Source: Welwitschia mirabilis | Lineage: Eukaryota > Gnetophyta > Gnetopsida > Welwitschiales | Length of the DNA stretch: 64,000 nucleotides | Direction: 5' to 3' | Assembly: GCA_051453625.1 (NCBI GenBank) | Contig: JBOZIK010000001.1 | Location: 271,443,701 to 271,507,700 of the forward strand | Position numbers and translations under genes: made by a program | Part shown: piece after piece, positions 36,149-48,200 of the stretch | Layout of the letters: the number at the start of each line of letters is the position of its first letter | How positions within the stretch are numbered: the stretch's first letter is position 1 | Notes under the pieces: generated by a model | What the model saw: the letters and a program-made list of their open reading frames with translations, nothing else | Database searches by the model: none | Told to the model about the DNA's origin: nothing

Positions 36149-39044
36149 TAATGAAGAATAAGATCAAGCAAAATCTGGTATAAATAGTTAATATTTTGCA
36201 TATGCTTTTCAAACTTTAATATTGCATTTAGAGGTATTCTTATATTTTTTAAATGATAAATGCTTTTGAAATTCACTAAGCCCAAAAAAGTGCATTATGA
36301 TTTAATTTAAGGCTCTTTGCAATACTTACAACTGAGATATTAAGATTGCGGATGAAAATGGGAATCACAAATAANNNNNNNNNNNNNNNNNNNNNNNNNN
36401 NNNNNNNNNNNNNNNNNNNNNNNNNNNNNNNNNNNNNNNNNNNNNNNNNNNNNNNNNNNACTTATTTTAGCACTAGATACATGACATTGGATGATATCAA
36501 AACCTTTTAAGACATCATTATCTTAAAAATCTATGTTCTAAAAGCTTTAATTTATGTATTTATAGTTATTTTTAGTCTAATTTAATTAATTCAAATATTG
36601 TAAGATTTAAGAGATAAAATTAGATCAAGAATTATTTTTGGATTTTTAGTAATTATTTGTGAAACTACTTATGGGGTTGTAGCCAATTATAAGAGTAAAA
36701 TAATGCTATAGTATCTTGTGATACTTTTTCTTAAAAATTGACAAATCACATATAAATTAGTAGTGGTTTTCATAACTCCTTAGACTATAATTGATCCTAT
36801 TACACCTATGAAGATCTCTCTTAGTATCCACACCACAAACACATCATTATCACATTGTTAGTATGCCATTTTTATGCCAATTTTACCATTCTTAAGCATT
36901 GGAAGAAGATTTTCTACCAATTATCTCTCAATTTTCTTCATTTTCAAGTTGTTCTTCTCTTAATATCAAATTTGAAACCCTTGCACATTTTATTATTCCC
37001 ATATTCTATTTTCATTTCAGTTTATTTAGCTAATTAAACCCTTTAATATTCTATTTTACATAATATCTTCTCCCATTTCCATCCATCCAGAGGGCATTAT
37101 AGGGATGTGAAGTACATGTAATTGAGTAGTTCACAAGGAGGAGAAAGAATCCAATCTTATAAGAAGTTGGATGGAGGACTAACAGAAAGGGTCGTTCATT
37201 CGTCTAAAATTAATAAGTGTTATTTTATTTGTGTTTTTCATGCTTTTAATTATTTAATTTATGCATTTATATTATGATTTTTCTTCAATGTAATTAGATT
37301 TTTTATAACTTGTAGTATGACTACTACTAATTAGACTATTGAACAATTAGTACCCTTCTTTGTATTTTAAAATTCTACATATTTGATCACTCCTTATTAA
37401 AATAAATTATGTGTTTTATTCTTCTTATCTTCTTTTTCATTCATTTTTTCATTTTCTTATACATGTCTTAAGATTCCACATTTTTTCTAAGGTGAATAAT
37501 GATGAATTTATATTTTATACTTTCTAATAGCACTAGGTTGGTCTATAAATATGTTATTTATCTTTTCTAAACTTAAAATTATTTTTATAAGAATTATTAT
37601 CTTTTCTATTTCTTCTTCTAAAAATTAAAGTAGATGAGTGAATTTCAGTGATTATTTTAGCCATAAAGTTTTTTTCTATGGCTTCAATGGTTTTGTAATT
37701 TTATGAGTAGCTTCCTATCATAATTTAAAAACTTTATTCATTATAGAGTTAGAATTCAAATTCTCATCTAAAACCCCTTTTCTGGTCATTTTCAGTCTTA
37801 GTTAGAGTTTTAAGAAAAATTTTAAACTATGAAATCTTAATTTTTCTTATTTTTCATAGTAAATTTCTTAGTTATCTTAATGTATTTTTAAGAATTTAAC
37901 ATTCTATTTTGTAATAGTTTTTGATTACTTTTATAATATGAAATCCACTGTTTCACAAGTTTTATTGCTTGTTAATATTCTTAGTCAAAATTGGGTTGAC
38001 TATAGCATCCTTGTAGTTTTTTTTAGATGAATGTTTTTTATTAGTTGTAATTAATACTACTTAATCTTGAATATTCAACTATAAAACATTATTTTATAAC
38101 CTATTATGAGTATTTTGAAGGTTTTGATATTGTCTAAGTTCATTCTTATGAGTTTTCTCTTTCCCTTTTCTCTCTCTTATTCATTTTACATTTTTCTATT
38201 AATTAAAATAGCTTAAAATTAAGTAAGGATTACTTTGATTTAACGAACATTCCTATGTTGATTTTTATTCATTTTCGATTACATTGAATCCTAATTTTGA
38301 TGTTATAATGCTTTTATAATTCATTTTATGCTTAGTAAAGAGTTATCTTACTAGTCAAATGTATTGCAATGTAGTAAGAATCTTGTTAAACTATTCACTA
38401 TGTCAATTTGAGAAATCTATCTTTTTTAGAATTATCTTCTGATTCAAAGTGGTAGTACATTTTTTATAGAATGGAATGAGATGTTTTAATTACCTAGTTA
38501 TGTCCATTTGATATGAATTTAAGTAATCAATTTTTCAAGAAAAATTATTTTTATACATGAAAATGACTTAGCTAAAATTGATTGTTTAAATTCCTTTTCT
38601 TTTATATGAATTATAAATGATCTTTAGGATCTCATAAATTTTTATAAGAGATTACTTCTTTTTATATTATTGTATTTTTCTTTTTACATCTTATGAAATC
38701 ATGCTTTTACACATATAGTTTTCTATGATTATTATAAGTCATGTGTGTTTAATTAGTTATATGTTACTTAAGAGAATCATTTTTTAACCATGAAAAGTGA
38801 TAATTTGATAAGTAATATTAATATTTACATGTTAATTCATGTCAAGTGTTGCATTCATTCAATACAAATGTGCTTCCATTATATATGCAATTCTAAGTAA
38901 GAGATTTGTTTATGATGTAATTTGTATTTTTTATATTGAATTTTATTTTCCTAATTTGAATTATCATGTTAAGTATGCATTTATTGTTTTGAATGCTTAA
39001 AGTGTGATTTCCTCATTTTAAAAATTGAGTTTTTACTTCATTTA
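36149..39044 (+). repeat. 3' LTR of element C
   Basis: Aligns with 13395-16255 over its whole length. It contains an 85-N gap (36375-36459) and ends acttcattta, followed by the TSD ctat(g). Confidence 0.87.
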
Positions 39045-39715
39045 CTATNNNNNNNNNNNNNNNNNNNNNNNNNNNNNNNNNNNNNNNNNNNNNNNNNNNN
39101 NNNNNNNNNNNNNNNNNNNNNNNNNNNNNNNNNNNNNNNNNNNNNNNNNNNNNNNNNNNNNNNNNNNNNNNNNNNNNNNNNNNNNNNNNNNNNNNNNNNN
39201 NNNNNNNNNNNNNNNNNNNNNNNNNNNNNNNNNNNNNNNNNNNNNNNNNNNNNNNNNNNNNNNNNNNNNNNNNNNNNNNNNNNNNNNNNNNNNNNNNNNN
39301 NNNNNNNNNNNNNNNNNNNNNNNNNNNNNNNNNNNNNNNNNNNNNNNNNNNNNNNNNNNNNNNNNNNNNNNNNNNNNNNNNNNNNNNNNNNNNNNNNNNN
39401 NNNNNNNNNNNNNNNNNNNNNNNNNNNNNNNNNNNNNNNNNNNNNNNNNNNNNNNNNNNNNNNNNNNNNNNNNNNNNNNNNNNNNNNNNNNNNNNNNNNN
39501 NNNNNNNNNNNNNNNNNNNNNNNNNNNNNNNNNNNNNNNNNNNNNNNNNNNNNNNNNNNNNNNNNNNNNNNNNNNNNNNNNNNNNNNNNNNNNNNNNNNN
39601 NNNNNNNNNNNNNNNNNNNNNNNNNNNNNNNNNNNNNNNNNNNNNNNNNNNNNNNNNNNNNNNNNNNNNNNNNNNNNNNNNNNNNNNNNNNNNNNNTTTT
39701 TACTTCATTTACTAT
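39030..39715 (+). repeat. 19-bp duplication on both sides of a 648-N gap at the C/D junction
   Basis: tttttacttcatttactat occurs at 39030-39048 and again at 39697-39715. Overlapping the two copies removes the gap and gives the C 3' LTR end, then ctatg, then D LTR sequence, which exactly completes the C target-site duplication. The gap is therefore probably empty. Confidence 0.8.
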
Positions 39716-39716
39716 G

Positions 39717-40681
39717 TCAAATAAAGAATGTGTGTTAATTGTTTTCTCTCTTCTTTTCCCCATTCTTCTCAGTTTTTCTAATATCCTTTCCTCACATTTT
39801 TAGCCTTTCTCTAAAATCATTGAATAGCATGTATATTGATAACATATTTTATTATAATACTAAAATATTTATTTGTGCATTAGTTTTTTCCTTCTCTTTT
39901 TCTCTTTCTCAATTGAAATAAAACTAATAAGTTTCAAATCCTTTTTTTTGGGTAAATCATAACTCTTTGTTTCTAAGTCTAGTTGCTTTAATAGTTGTTA
40001 GTAGATTCCTTTCTTAGTTTATAAAATTTCATGTATAGTTAGTTAAAACCTTATTTCTATATTTCAAATCCCATGTTCAGTTATATATAATTAAGTTATA
40101 GTTTTAGGTAAATTTTTCTACATTTGTAAAATAATAATAATAATATTATTATTTACAGAGTGAATTTTTCTATCATAATACTATATTTTCATTTCTTACA
40201 TAGTTGAGTTATAGTTTTACTTAGAATTTTTTTGATCTTAGAGTATGTTTTGAATACTTTTAGAATATAAAATTATTTTTTCTTAAGTTCTATATTTTTC
40301 TTAATATTCTTTATCAAATTAGGATTGATCATATGTTTTACAGATTCTTCTTAATGTCTATTTTCTAATGATTTTAATTAACCATACTTGGTCTTAAACA
40401 TCTAATTCTAAGAACTTATTTTTAAATTTTACTTTGATTAATTTGATGGTTTTGAAAAGTTTTAAGTTAATTTTCTTAAGGGACTTTCTCATTTTTACCT
40501 CTTTCCTCTTCTCTCTCTCTCCCTTCCACCCACCCACCCACGCACACACACTGTTACACACACACACACACACACACACACNNNNNNNNNNNNNNNNNNN
40601 NNNNNNNNNNNNNNNNNNNNNNNNNNNNNNNNNNNNNNNNNNNNNNNNNNNNNNNNNNNNNNNNNNNNNNNNNNNNNNNNN

Positions 40682-40743
<62 letters not shown>

Positions 40744-41604
40744 TCACTCACTTACTCACTCTCTCTCACACTCACACACACATGCTCACACTCTTGCCCT
40801 CACACACTCATAAATTAATATAAGCCAAGCTATCATGAGATGGACTAGGTTTTGCTTTGATAAAACAAACATTCACATATTGGATTTGATTAGTTACTTA
40901 TTGATTTATAATCTAAGTCATATGTTACATCATGTGTAGAACTTATTTCAAGCATATTTGAAAGTTATCTTTCAAGTTTAACACATTGAAATTAAGTGAA
41001 ACTTTTTTTAAGATTAGATGGTTTACTATGTTAATTTGAAAAACCATGTTTGCAAAGTACTATCTTTTGATTCTAAGTTAATGTATAAGTAGTATATAAT
41101 GGAATAAGAATTTTGAATGATTCATACATATCACTTTTAAAAACATATTTTAACATAATAATTCCTTAGTTAGTTTCAACTACTTGAACTCCCTTTATTA
41201 TTAGTTTGAGTTAAAAATTATCTTTAGGGTAATAGTGAATGTTTATTAAAGGTTATTTATTTATTATTCATTATTTTTTGCATCTTATGAAATTAACATT
41301 TACAAATGTAATTCTTAAATTTTATTATACATGATAAATTTTAATTACATGAATCTTACTTTATCTTATTTTATCATGTAAAGTGATAGTATAATAAGAC
41401 AATATGTAATATCTTTCTTAAGGTTATACACCAATTCTATCAATTCAATCCTCACATGCATTCATTATATATGCAATTTGACCTAAAAGATTTATTTATT
41501 TCTTATATATCTTGAGTTAGTTTTGTTATATTTCATATACTATTCTTTTGTAAAAGTTTAATGCATAATATTTTTAGTTTAAAATTTGAGTTTCTATTTA
41601 GATA
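39717..41604 (+). repeat. Right part of the 5' LTR of element D
   Basis: Aligns with C LTR positions of about 14630-16255 and ends at gatttagata, immediately before a primer-binding site. With 12780-13394 it makes up one LTR split by element C. It differs from the C LTR mainly by an expanded AC-rich microsatellite. Confidence 0.75.
40537..40806. repeat. Compound (AC)n / (CTCA)n microsatellite with 100-N gap
   Basis: Starts as CT-rich and CCCA-rich steps, becomes pure (AC)n interrupted by 100 N (40582-40681), then (CTCA)n and CT-rich steps. It occupies the position of the short CT-run in the C LTR (about 15372-15386). Apparent Thr-His or Val-Cys ORFs across it are artefacts of the repeat. Confidence 0.92.
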
Positions 41605-41607
41605 AAA

Positions 41608-41625
41608 TTAGTCTTATTGTTAGGG
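41608..41625 (+). other. Primer-binding site of element D (decayed tRNA-Asp type)
   Basis: ttagtcttattgttaggg aligns with ttggcgccgttgccgggg with almost only C to T and G to A changes, and lies three bases after the LTR. Confidence 0.65.
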
Positions 41626-41981
41626 TCTTATGATTTTCATTTAAAATATTATGCTTCTTATTTTGAATAAATACACATCTACTAGAAGTTATACATTTTT
41701 TAAGTTCTTTCAATATTATAAATGCATTGACAAAATCATGAACATTATACTACTTTAATAAATCTACGTTTACATGTTCCAACTTTACTTTCTTTTTGTA
41801 CATGTCTTTTTATTATTTTTTACATGATACATTTATTAATAGAACTTATGTTCATGATGAAAAAAGTTTAGAAATATTGCATAGTTTTGAACCTTCCTTT
41901 CCAAATCATCCTCATTTTGAACATAAAACTTCCAAAGATTTTGATTACTTTGTAAAATTATAAAATATTATTCCTTTTAAA

Positions 41982-42760
41982 ATGACTACTTAAGATAGTA
42001 ATGCTCAAAATTTTAATCCTCAACCTACTCTTGGGTAACTTTTTAAAGCTTATAAAACTAATTCCTCTATATATTTCACCCTAGATATTACTATTTATAT
42101 TAAAAATTTTAAATATTTTTCTACTTTTCATGGTTTATATTTGAAAATCCTTATTAATTTCTTGAATAATATGATATATTTTATAATATTAAATATCATG
42201 CTCATTTTAATACTGCTAAAGTAGTAATTATTCCTCTTTTTTAAACGATAGGGCTAAACATCAGCTTAGGATCATAAAAGACTATCTTTTAAACATTCTA
42301 AAATTTAAAGAATCTTTAATTAAGAAATTCTCTTTATAACTTGTATCCATCAATTATAAAAACTTATTAGTAGCTTTAAATAAACTTCTAAGAAATCTTA
42401 CTCTCAAAAATTTAAGTATTATAAGAACCTTCTGATTAATATTCCTAATCATGGCTTTGAAGTATGAAGATTAATTTATTTTTTTCTTAGAAGGTCTAAT
42501 CAAAGAAATAATAAAGTTTGTAAAAACATTAAACAATGGTGAATTACTTGATGCTAGACATGATGAAGTTTTAAGAGAATTAAAAGAAATAATACAAGTA
42601 ACTCATAGGTAGAAAAATGTTGAAAACGATCACGTTAAAAATAAAATTATCTTGAATTATATATTAAATAAGAATAAATAAAAGGAATGATTAGTTAATA
42701 CAATGAAAATTCTCTTTACTTAATTAAAATTCAAGAAAAAATCCATCTTAAACTTTGTTA
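41982..42760 (+). pseudogene. gag: gag relic (element D)
   Basis: Starts MTT-stop-DSNAQNFNPQPTLG, parallel to the C gag start at 16618. It continues through the Phe-Ser-Thr-Phe-His-Gly-Leu block (about 42118-42140), the counterpart of PTFNGL in C. Many stops and frameshifts. Confidence 0.65.
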
Positions 42761-43369
42761 AGTTCATCTTTTTATGAGTTGTGTCAAGTAGAGATTCATA
42801 CCATAAAAATGTGTTAAAATTTCAAGGCAAAGCAAATGACTTATAATAATATCATTTATCTAAATCTTATGTCTTTCATTAAATATATCATGTTAATACT
42901 TCATTCAATAAGTATACCAATTCCCATATTAAATAATTTTGATCAAAATAAAAATACCTTTTATGTTTATAATAATTAGTCTTAATGGTGGCCTAAACCA
43001 TTACCTCTTTCTTCCCCTTTAAAAAATAAGTTAGAATAAATAATAGATATATTAGTATGAAAAATCCAAACAATTGCAAAAAGTTCTTAACTTTATGTTC
43101 TAATAATGAAATAAAAAGAAAAGTCATCAAAGTTTATCAACCCAACCAGCTCCTAATCCAAAATCAACTAATGGAGTGGAAGAATATACTTATGCAAATT
43201 CCATTATATTAAAACATGGAGAAACTATTTTAGAATATAATCCTAAATATAAGAATGACGTAAATTAATAGAAAATATTGAATCTAAATCTAGGAAAAAA
43301 ATTTAAAACATAAAAGTAAAAGACCCTATTCATTTTTCTAATAATTTTTAAATCTAAGAAATGTAATAA

Positions 43370-43770
43370 TAATCATGAAGATATACATAAAATATTTAAA
43401 AATATTGACATTAATATTTACTTTTTCAAGGTAATTAAGCAATTTCCTTCTTATGCTAGATTTCTTATATATTATGAATTTGAAAAAGAATAATTAAACC
43501 ATTTAAATAAATAGTCAATTTATTACTTCTACTTCAGGCTTTTTGTAATCTAAGATACTAATGAAATATAACAACCATAGATTCTTTATCATTACTATTA
43601 CTACTGAAAATCATATTATTAATAAAGTCTTAAAAAATTTAGTGTATGAAGTTAATGTTATTTTAAAACCTATTTTTTAAACCTTAGGATTTACTCATGT
43701 TAATTGCATTAATATAATTTTTTATGTGGCTAATCAAACTCTGGTAAAATTCCTAGGAACCTTGAAATAG
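43370..43770 (+). pseudogene. Protease relic (element D)
   Basis: Linker FPSYARFLIYYE (about 43441-43480), then ENHIINKVLKNLVYEVNVILKPIF and LGFTHVN (about 43610-43705), co-linear with C 17942-18254. The active site is lost. Confidence 0.65.
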
Positions 43771-44399
43771 GCTTTGATTCAAATAGATAAATCTATTTAT
43801 CTTATTAACTTTGGGATTCTTAAAGTATCCATTGATTTAATAAGTTAACCCATCATTCTTGGTTAGTCTTGATTTGTAACTACTGATGCTAAAATTAGTT
43901 ATGTATGTAGTGCATTAAAGATTACTTTTGATTAATTTTCAATTACCTTGAATGCATTTTAAAATTTAAATAAAAACGAAATTAAATTAAATGAAAATTC
44001 ATCCTTTTATGAAATATAAATTTTAATTGATTGTTTATTTTTAATCTTAAATAATATGCTTTGTTTGGATACATGATGTGAATATCTTATTAAATATTAC
44101 TTACATTCAAATGAAATTGAAACATTGATTGAATGTGATTACTTTAAAGATTTTAATTTTTCTTTTAGTAAAATAAAAAATAATAGCTAATTTAATGTAC
44201 CACTACCTAATTATTTGAATTACATATTCTTAGGTAGTAATTAAACTAAGCCTGCTATTGTTAGTATCTATCTTATTCCTTTTTATTAATAATAAACCAC
44301 CAATGTATTAATCAAAAACTCTCAGTTCCTTACTTGATCTTACCATGATCTAGATGAAGTTCATATTTCTATTTGCTTGCATAATATCATTTTAGAAAC
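43771..44399 (+). other. Linker between protease and RT (element D)
   Basis: Co-linear with element C 18476-18940 (for example the FLILNNMLCLDT-like segment near 44037-44075). No independent feature. Confidence 0.55.
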
Positions 44400-45235
44400 T
44401 AACATAAGAGTTATTTATTAATTTAGCATAGATTAAGTTAAAGCTTAGGGATATTATTCAAGAATAAATCATAAAAAATTAGAAAAATGAGATCATCTAA
44501 TCCATTGTAGATAGTAAATGGATGTGTTCTTTGTAGGTTATCTTAAATAATAAGGGCAAAAAGCAAATATGTGTAGAGTTTTATGGTATAAATACTTGTA
44601 CTAAGATAGATTAATTTGATATTCACTTCATTAATGAACTCTTGATAAAATTTTTGAAAATTATTACTATTATTTTGTAGATTGATATAGTACTTGTAAT
44701 TAAATTTCTATATATCTAGAAGATTAAAAATGTACTAACTATATTTGTTTATTTAGAACTTTTACCTATTATTGCACACTCTTTGATATATGTAATGCTT
44801 TTGTTATTTTTTAAAGGTGTATAATGGATTCTTTAACTGAATTCATAGATGAGGTTTTAGAAATATTTAATGATGTTTTTTCTATTTATGGTGATACTTT
44901 TGATAAAGTAATATGTCATTGTTTAAAGGTAACCTTAAATCATTGTATTTATTATAATATTAAACTTAGTTGGGAGAGACATTAGTTTATGGTTATCAAA
45001 GGCATTATCCTATCTCATATTATTTCTAAGAAACAATGGAAATAGATCCTATAAATATTAGTATCATTCCTTCTCTACCTACCTTTACTTGTGTAAAAGA
45101 TATAAGTTCTACCTTAGGACATGCTGTCTTGTATCATCCACTACTAGAGATTTAAGCTTTTAGGGAATTTATTTTACAAATGCTCCAAAATGATTTTAAA
45201 AAAAATACATTTTAGGAAAATTTTTATATAAACAC
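44400..45235 (+). pseudogene. pol: Reverse transcriptase relic (element D)
   Basis: Blocks match element C: the FRTFTYYCTLFDICNAF equivalent near 44753-44800, and the catalytic site as FNDVFSIYG (44866-44892), where both the Met and the second Asp of FMDD have changed. A VKDISSTLGHAVLYHP block lies near 45098-45140. The frame is lost near 45235, where insert H begins. Confidence 0.75.
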
Positions 45236-45239
45236 TATA

Positions 45240-48200
45240 ATTAATAGTATAATTTTTTTGAGATAATTATCCTTCATAAATGCCCTATTTATGAGCAAAT
45301 AGAACATTGCTAAATATTGCCCTAATTACACTAGCAAAATAACTTGATCAAAAGGATTTTGCTTAATTTAATAAATGCATTAATAAAAAGGAAAATTATG
45401 TGATTAAAAAGCCTTAATTTAATTTAAGAAATCCACACATGAAAAAAAGGATAAATTTGAGGAATGCTTAAACAAAAGGTTAAATTTGAGGAGCATAACA
45501 ATATAAGGGAAAATTTAAGAAACATTAAAATAAAATAATGAACTTGAGAAGAACATGAATAGAAGGGTTAATTAATGAGTGAACTATTAAGTCAAGGACC
45601 ATGAATAAGTTTTAACGCTAGCTACTGAATAAAGGGGTTTTCATTCTATCCATTCATTATGCTTAACCATTGATGACAATGCTTTTAATTTCAATAATGT
45701 TATAACAATGCATGATCATTTTATATCATATTAGATATATATGTAAATGGGGCAAAGTCTCACTTAGGCAGTATGAAATAATAGAATAGTAAACTACACA
45801 TAAAATAATCATTTATCCATGTCTAATTAAATTATACCTTGTTAGAGGAGATAAAACATTTGAAGTTTAATATAAGAGTCAGCATCTAGGTTAAGGAACA
45901 ATGAGGATTTTACTAATTAGTACTACAAGTGATTTTCATGCATTATAATTTTAATAGTTTATTAAGTAGTTTTAGGATAATATTAAGTTTAGGTATAGTA
46001 AGGATTTCATAGGGCAATAAAATAAAACATAGAATACCTTGAAAACCTCAACAAAATCAAACATAGGTGATATTATAAATAGTATAGTGAGATTGATTTC
46101 TCTATGATTTTATTAATCATATTTACTTTATTATAGAAGGTTCAAGGGTTTATGTTCTAGTTATTTACAGGTAATTAAATTTACTAATAACATAAATATA
46201 GAGAAATGGAGTGTCAATCAGTGATTATGTTAGTTCTTAGTAGAAAAGAGTGGTGTGTTGTCTACATTATCTACCAATTATAAGTCTACCCCTCAAAGTG
46301 TTCTGAGAGAAGAGATGTCATCAAAGGGATTACTAGATTATTCAAAGTTCTGGAGTTAGGTTATAATTACTCTAAGGGAAGAAAGAGCCATATTAAAATT
46401 CTAAGGTAAATCAAGGGGCTTGTGTTTCTTCATATGAATTTTGCTATAAAATAGAATTCCTTGTTTACATAGGAGTTACTCAATTCTTTTTTAAAATAAT
46501 ATATCATTTACAACTTTTAGATATTTTGTACTATTTCTGATTGAAAGGATTCCTGTGTTTTAGAAGAAATCATTAGTATTTTTAAAGAATGTAGTGCTAT
46601 ATCTTATCAAGACATCAAACATGGAAGGCAATTTCTAATGCATACTTTATCTTCAAATTTTGAAAAGATCACAAGAGGATTTAGGCATGTTTAAAATGCT
46701 CCTACATTAAATTTTTCATTCCATGAATTGGCTAGATGAGCCTTTAAAGTTGGAAAAATTGGCTATAGGGATTAAACTAGATAAGACATTAATGAAAATG
46801 ATGTTGCATTTATTTATTTTGATGTTGGGTGATTGGGAGAATGGTTTTTAACCTTTCTAAAGGTGAATTAGTGTTGTATTTTAAGTGTTAAAGTGTTAAA
46901 ATAAATTTTATTAGGGGTTAGTAAGATTCTAATAACATTACCATGAGAGTAACATTTTTTATTATGATTGAATGTTAATGTTATTAAATTTAAGTTCATC
47001 TTTTATGGTTTGGTATCTATAACGAGGAGCTTTATTTCTCACTATTGCATCTATCTATTAAAATAGATTCTTATTTTAGTTTAAGTTTTCTAAATTTTAT
47101 GTGTTTTTACCTTTAGGAATTTCATTTTATTTTTTCAAATCTTAATGTTTCTAAAATATTTTATTTTAGCTAGTGCAGAAAGTTTGCAGTACTAAATAGA
47201 GGTAAAGAATCAAATAATTCTAGTATAGTTAGGGTCTATGTTATAGATGGAGTACATGTACTAGAAATGTCTAAAACGCTAAGAAACACAAATCCATTTC
47301 TTGTCATTTTCTCATAAGAATGTTTATTTAAACACTAGTTTAAAAAACAAGTCTTTCTTCATTTATGATTATAAATTGAAAGTTAGATTTATCAAAGGTC
47401 TTATTTAATATATATATATATTAACTCTTATTTCAAGATTTCATCTTAATCCAAAAGGACTTTGATTTAATAAAATCATTTTCTATATTGAAGATTTAAT
47501 CTACCTTATGTTCTTGATGTTTTTTCGTTTCTAATCAAGGAGCATGTCCTTCCATGTATTTGTTAGTATTTAGAATACTTTTCTCTATACTTTGGTTTTT
47601 GTATGCATCCTAATATTGGGTTTTATTTTTTGGTCCATTATATAAGTAATAGAGATCTGTTACATGTTTTAAATATTATGCTTAATGTTTCTAGAATAGA
47701 ATCATCTAGAATTAAAAGTTGCCAGAGTTAATCAATAACAAATCCAATGTATTTACCCTATAAAACATTGTCAAAATCAATTGAAAGGTATGTTTCAATG
47801 TCATTCTTTTTAATGTTTGCAAGTGTTTTTTTCATTTCTCTCCTTTCCATTTTTTATAACAATTTATCTTGCTAAGCTTTATTACACTAATTTTTGCCAT
47901 TTTTCCTTTTATAGAGCTTTCCAAAGCTATGATTTATAGTTTACAAAGGTACATTAGAAATTTAAGGTCTTTCATTTCATTTGTAAATGTTTCTTTGAAT
48001 TAGTTTAGAGTTTTATTTTGATCTTAAAGAGAGTGAAGAGTAGTTTGTAATGACGCTCAAATGTACTTAATTAGAAATTGATACTATTTAATTAGAAGTT
48101 TCATTGTTTTATGAGTGTTTAATTTAATGGAATTAATCAAGTTAAAAAAAGTCTTTGATATCCAAAATATAAACTATATCCTCTATTTGATAATAAGTTA

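Larger units (their letters stand above)
13395..39044 (+). mobile_element. Element C: complete but decayed Athila-type Ty3/gypsy retrotransposon
   Basis: Two LTRs of about 2.86 and 2.9 kb, a tRNA-Asp-type primer site, and gag, protease, RT, RNase H and integrase relics in Ty3/gypsy order, then an extra ORF and a polypurine tract. Five-base duplications (CTATG) flank it. It contains two later insertions: a solo LTR (20139-21648) and a chromovirus (25254-36064). Without them C is about 13.3 kb, including N. It sits inside the LTR of the related element D. The domain set and the motif VKEIRSFLGHASFY place it in the Athila/Tat side of gypsy, not the chromoviruses. Confidence 0.88.

Noticed and set aside
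39025-39763. Open frames of about 240 codons on both strands
   Set aside because: Pure gap artefact; the gap itself is probably empty.
40394-40823. Cys-Val and Thr-His repeat proteins
   Set aside because: Translation of the (AC)n microsatellite and its gap.
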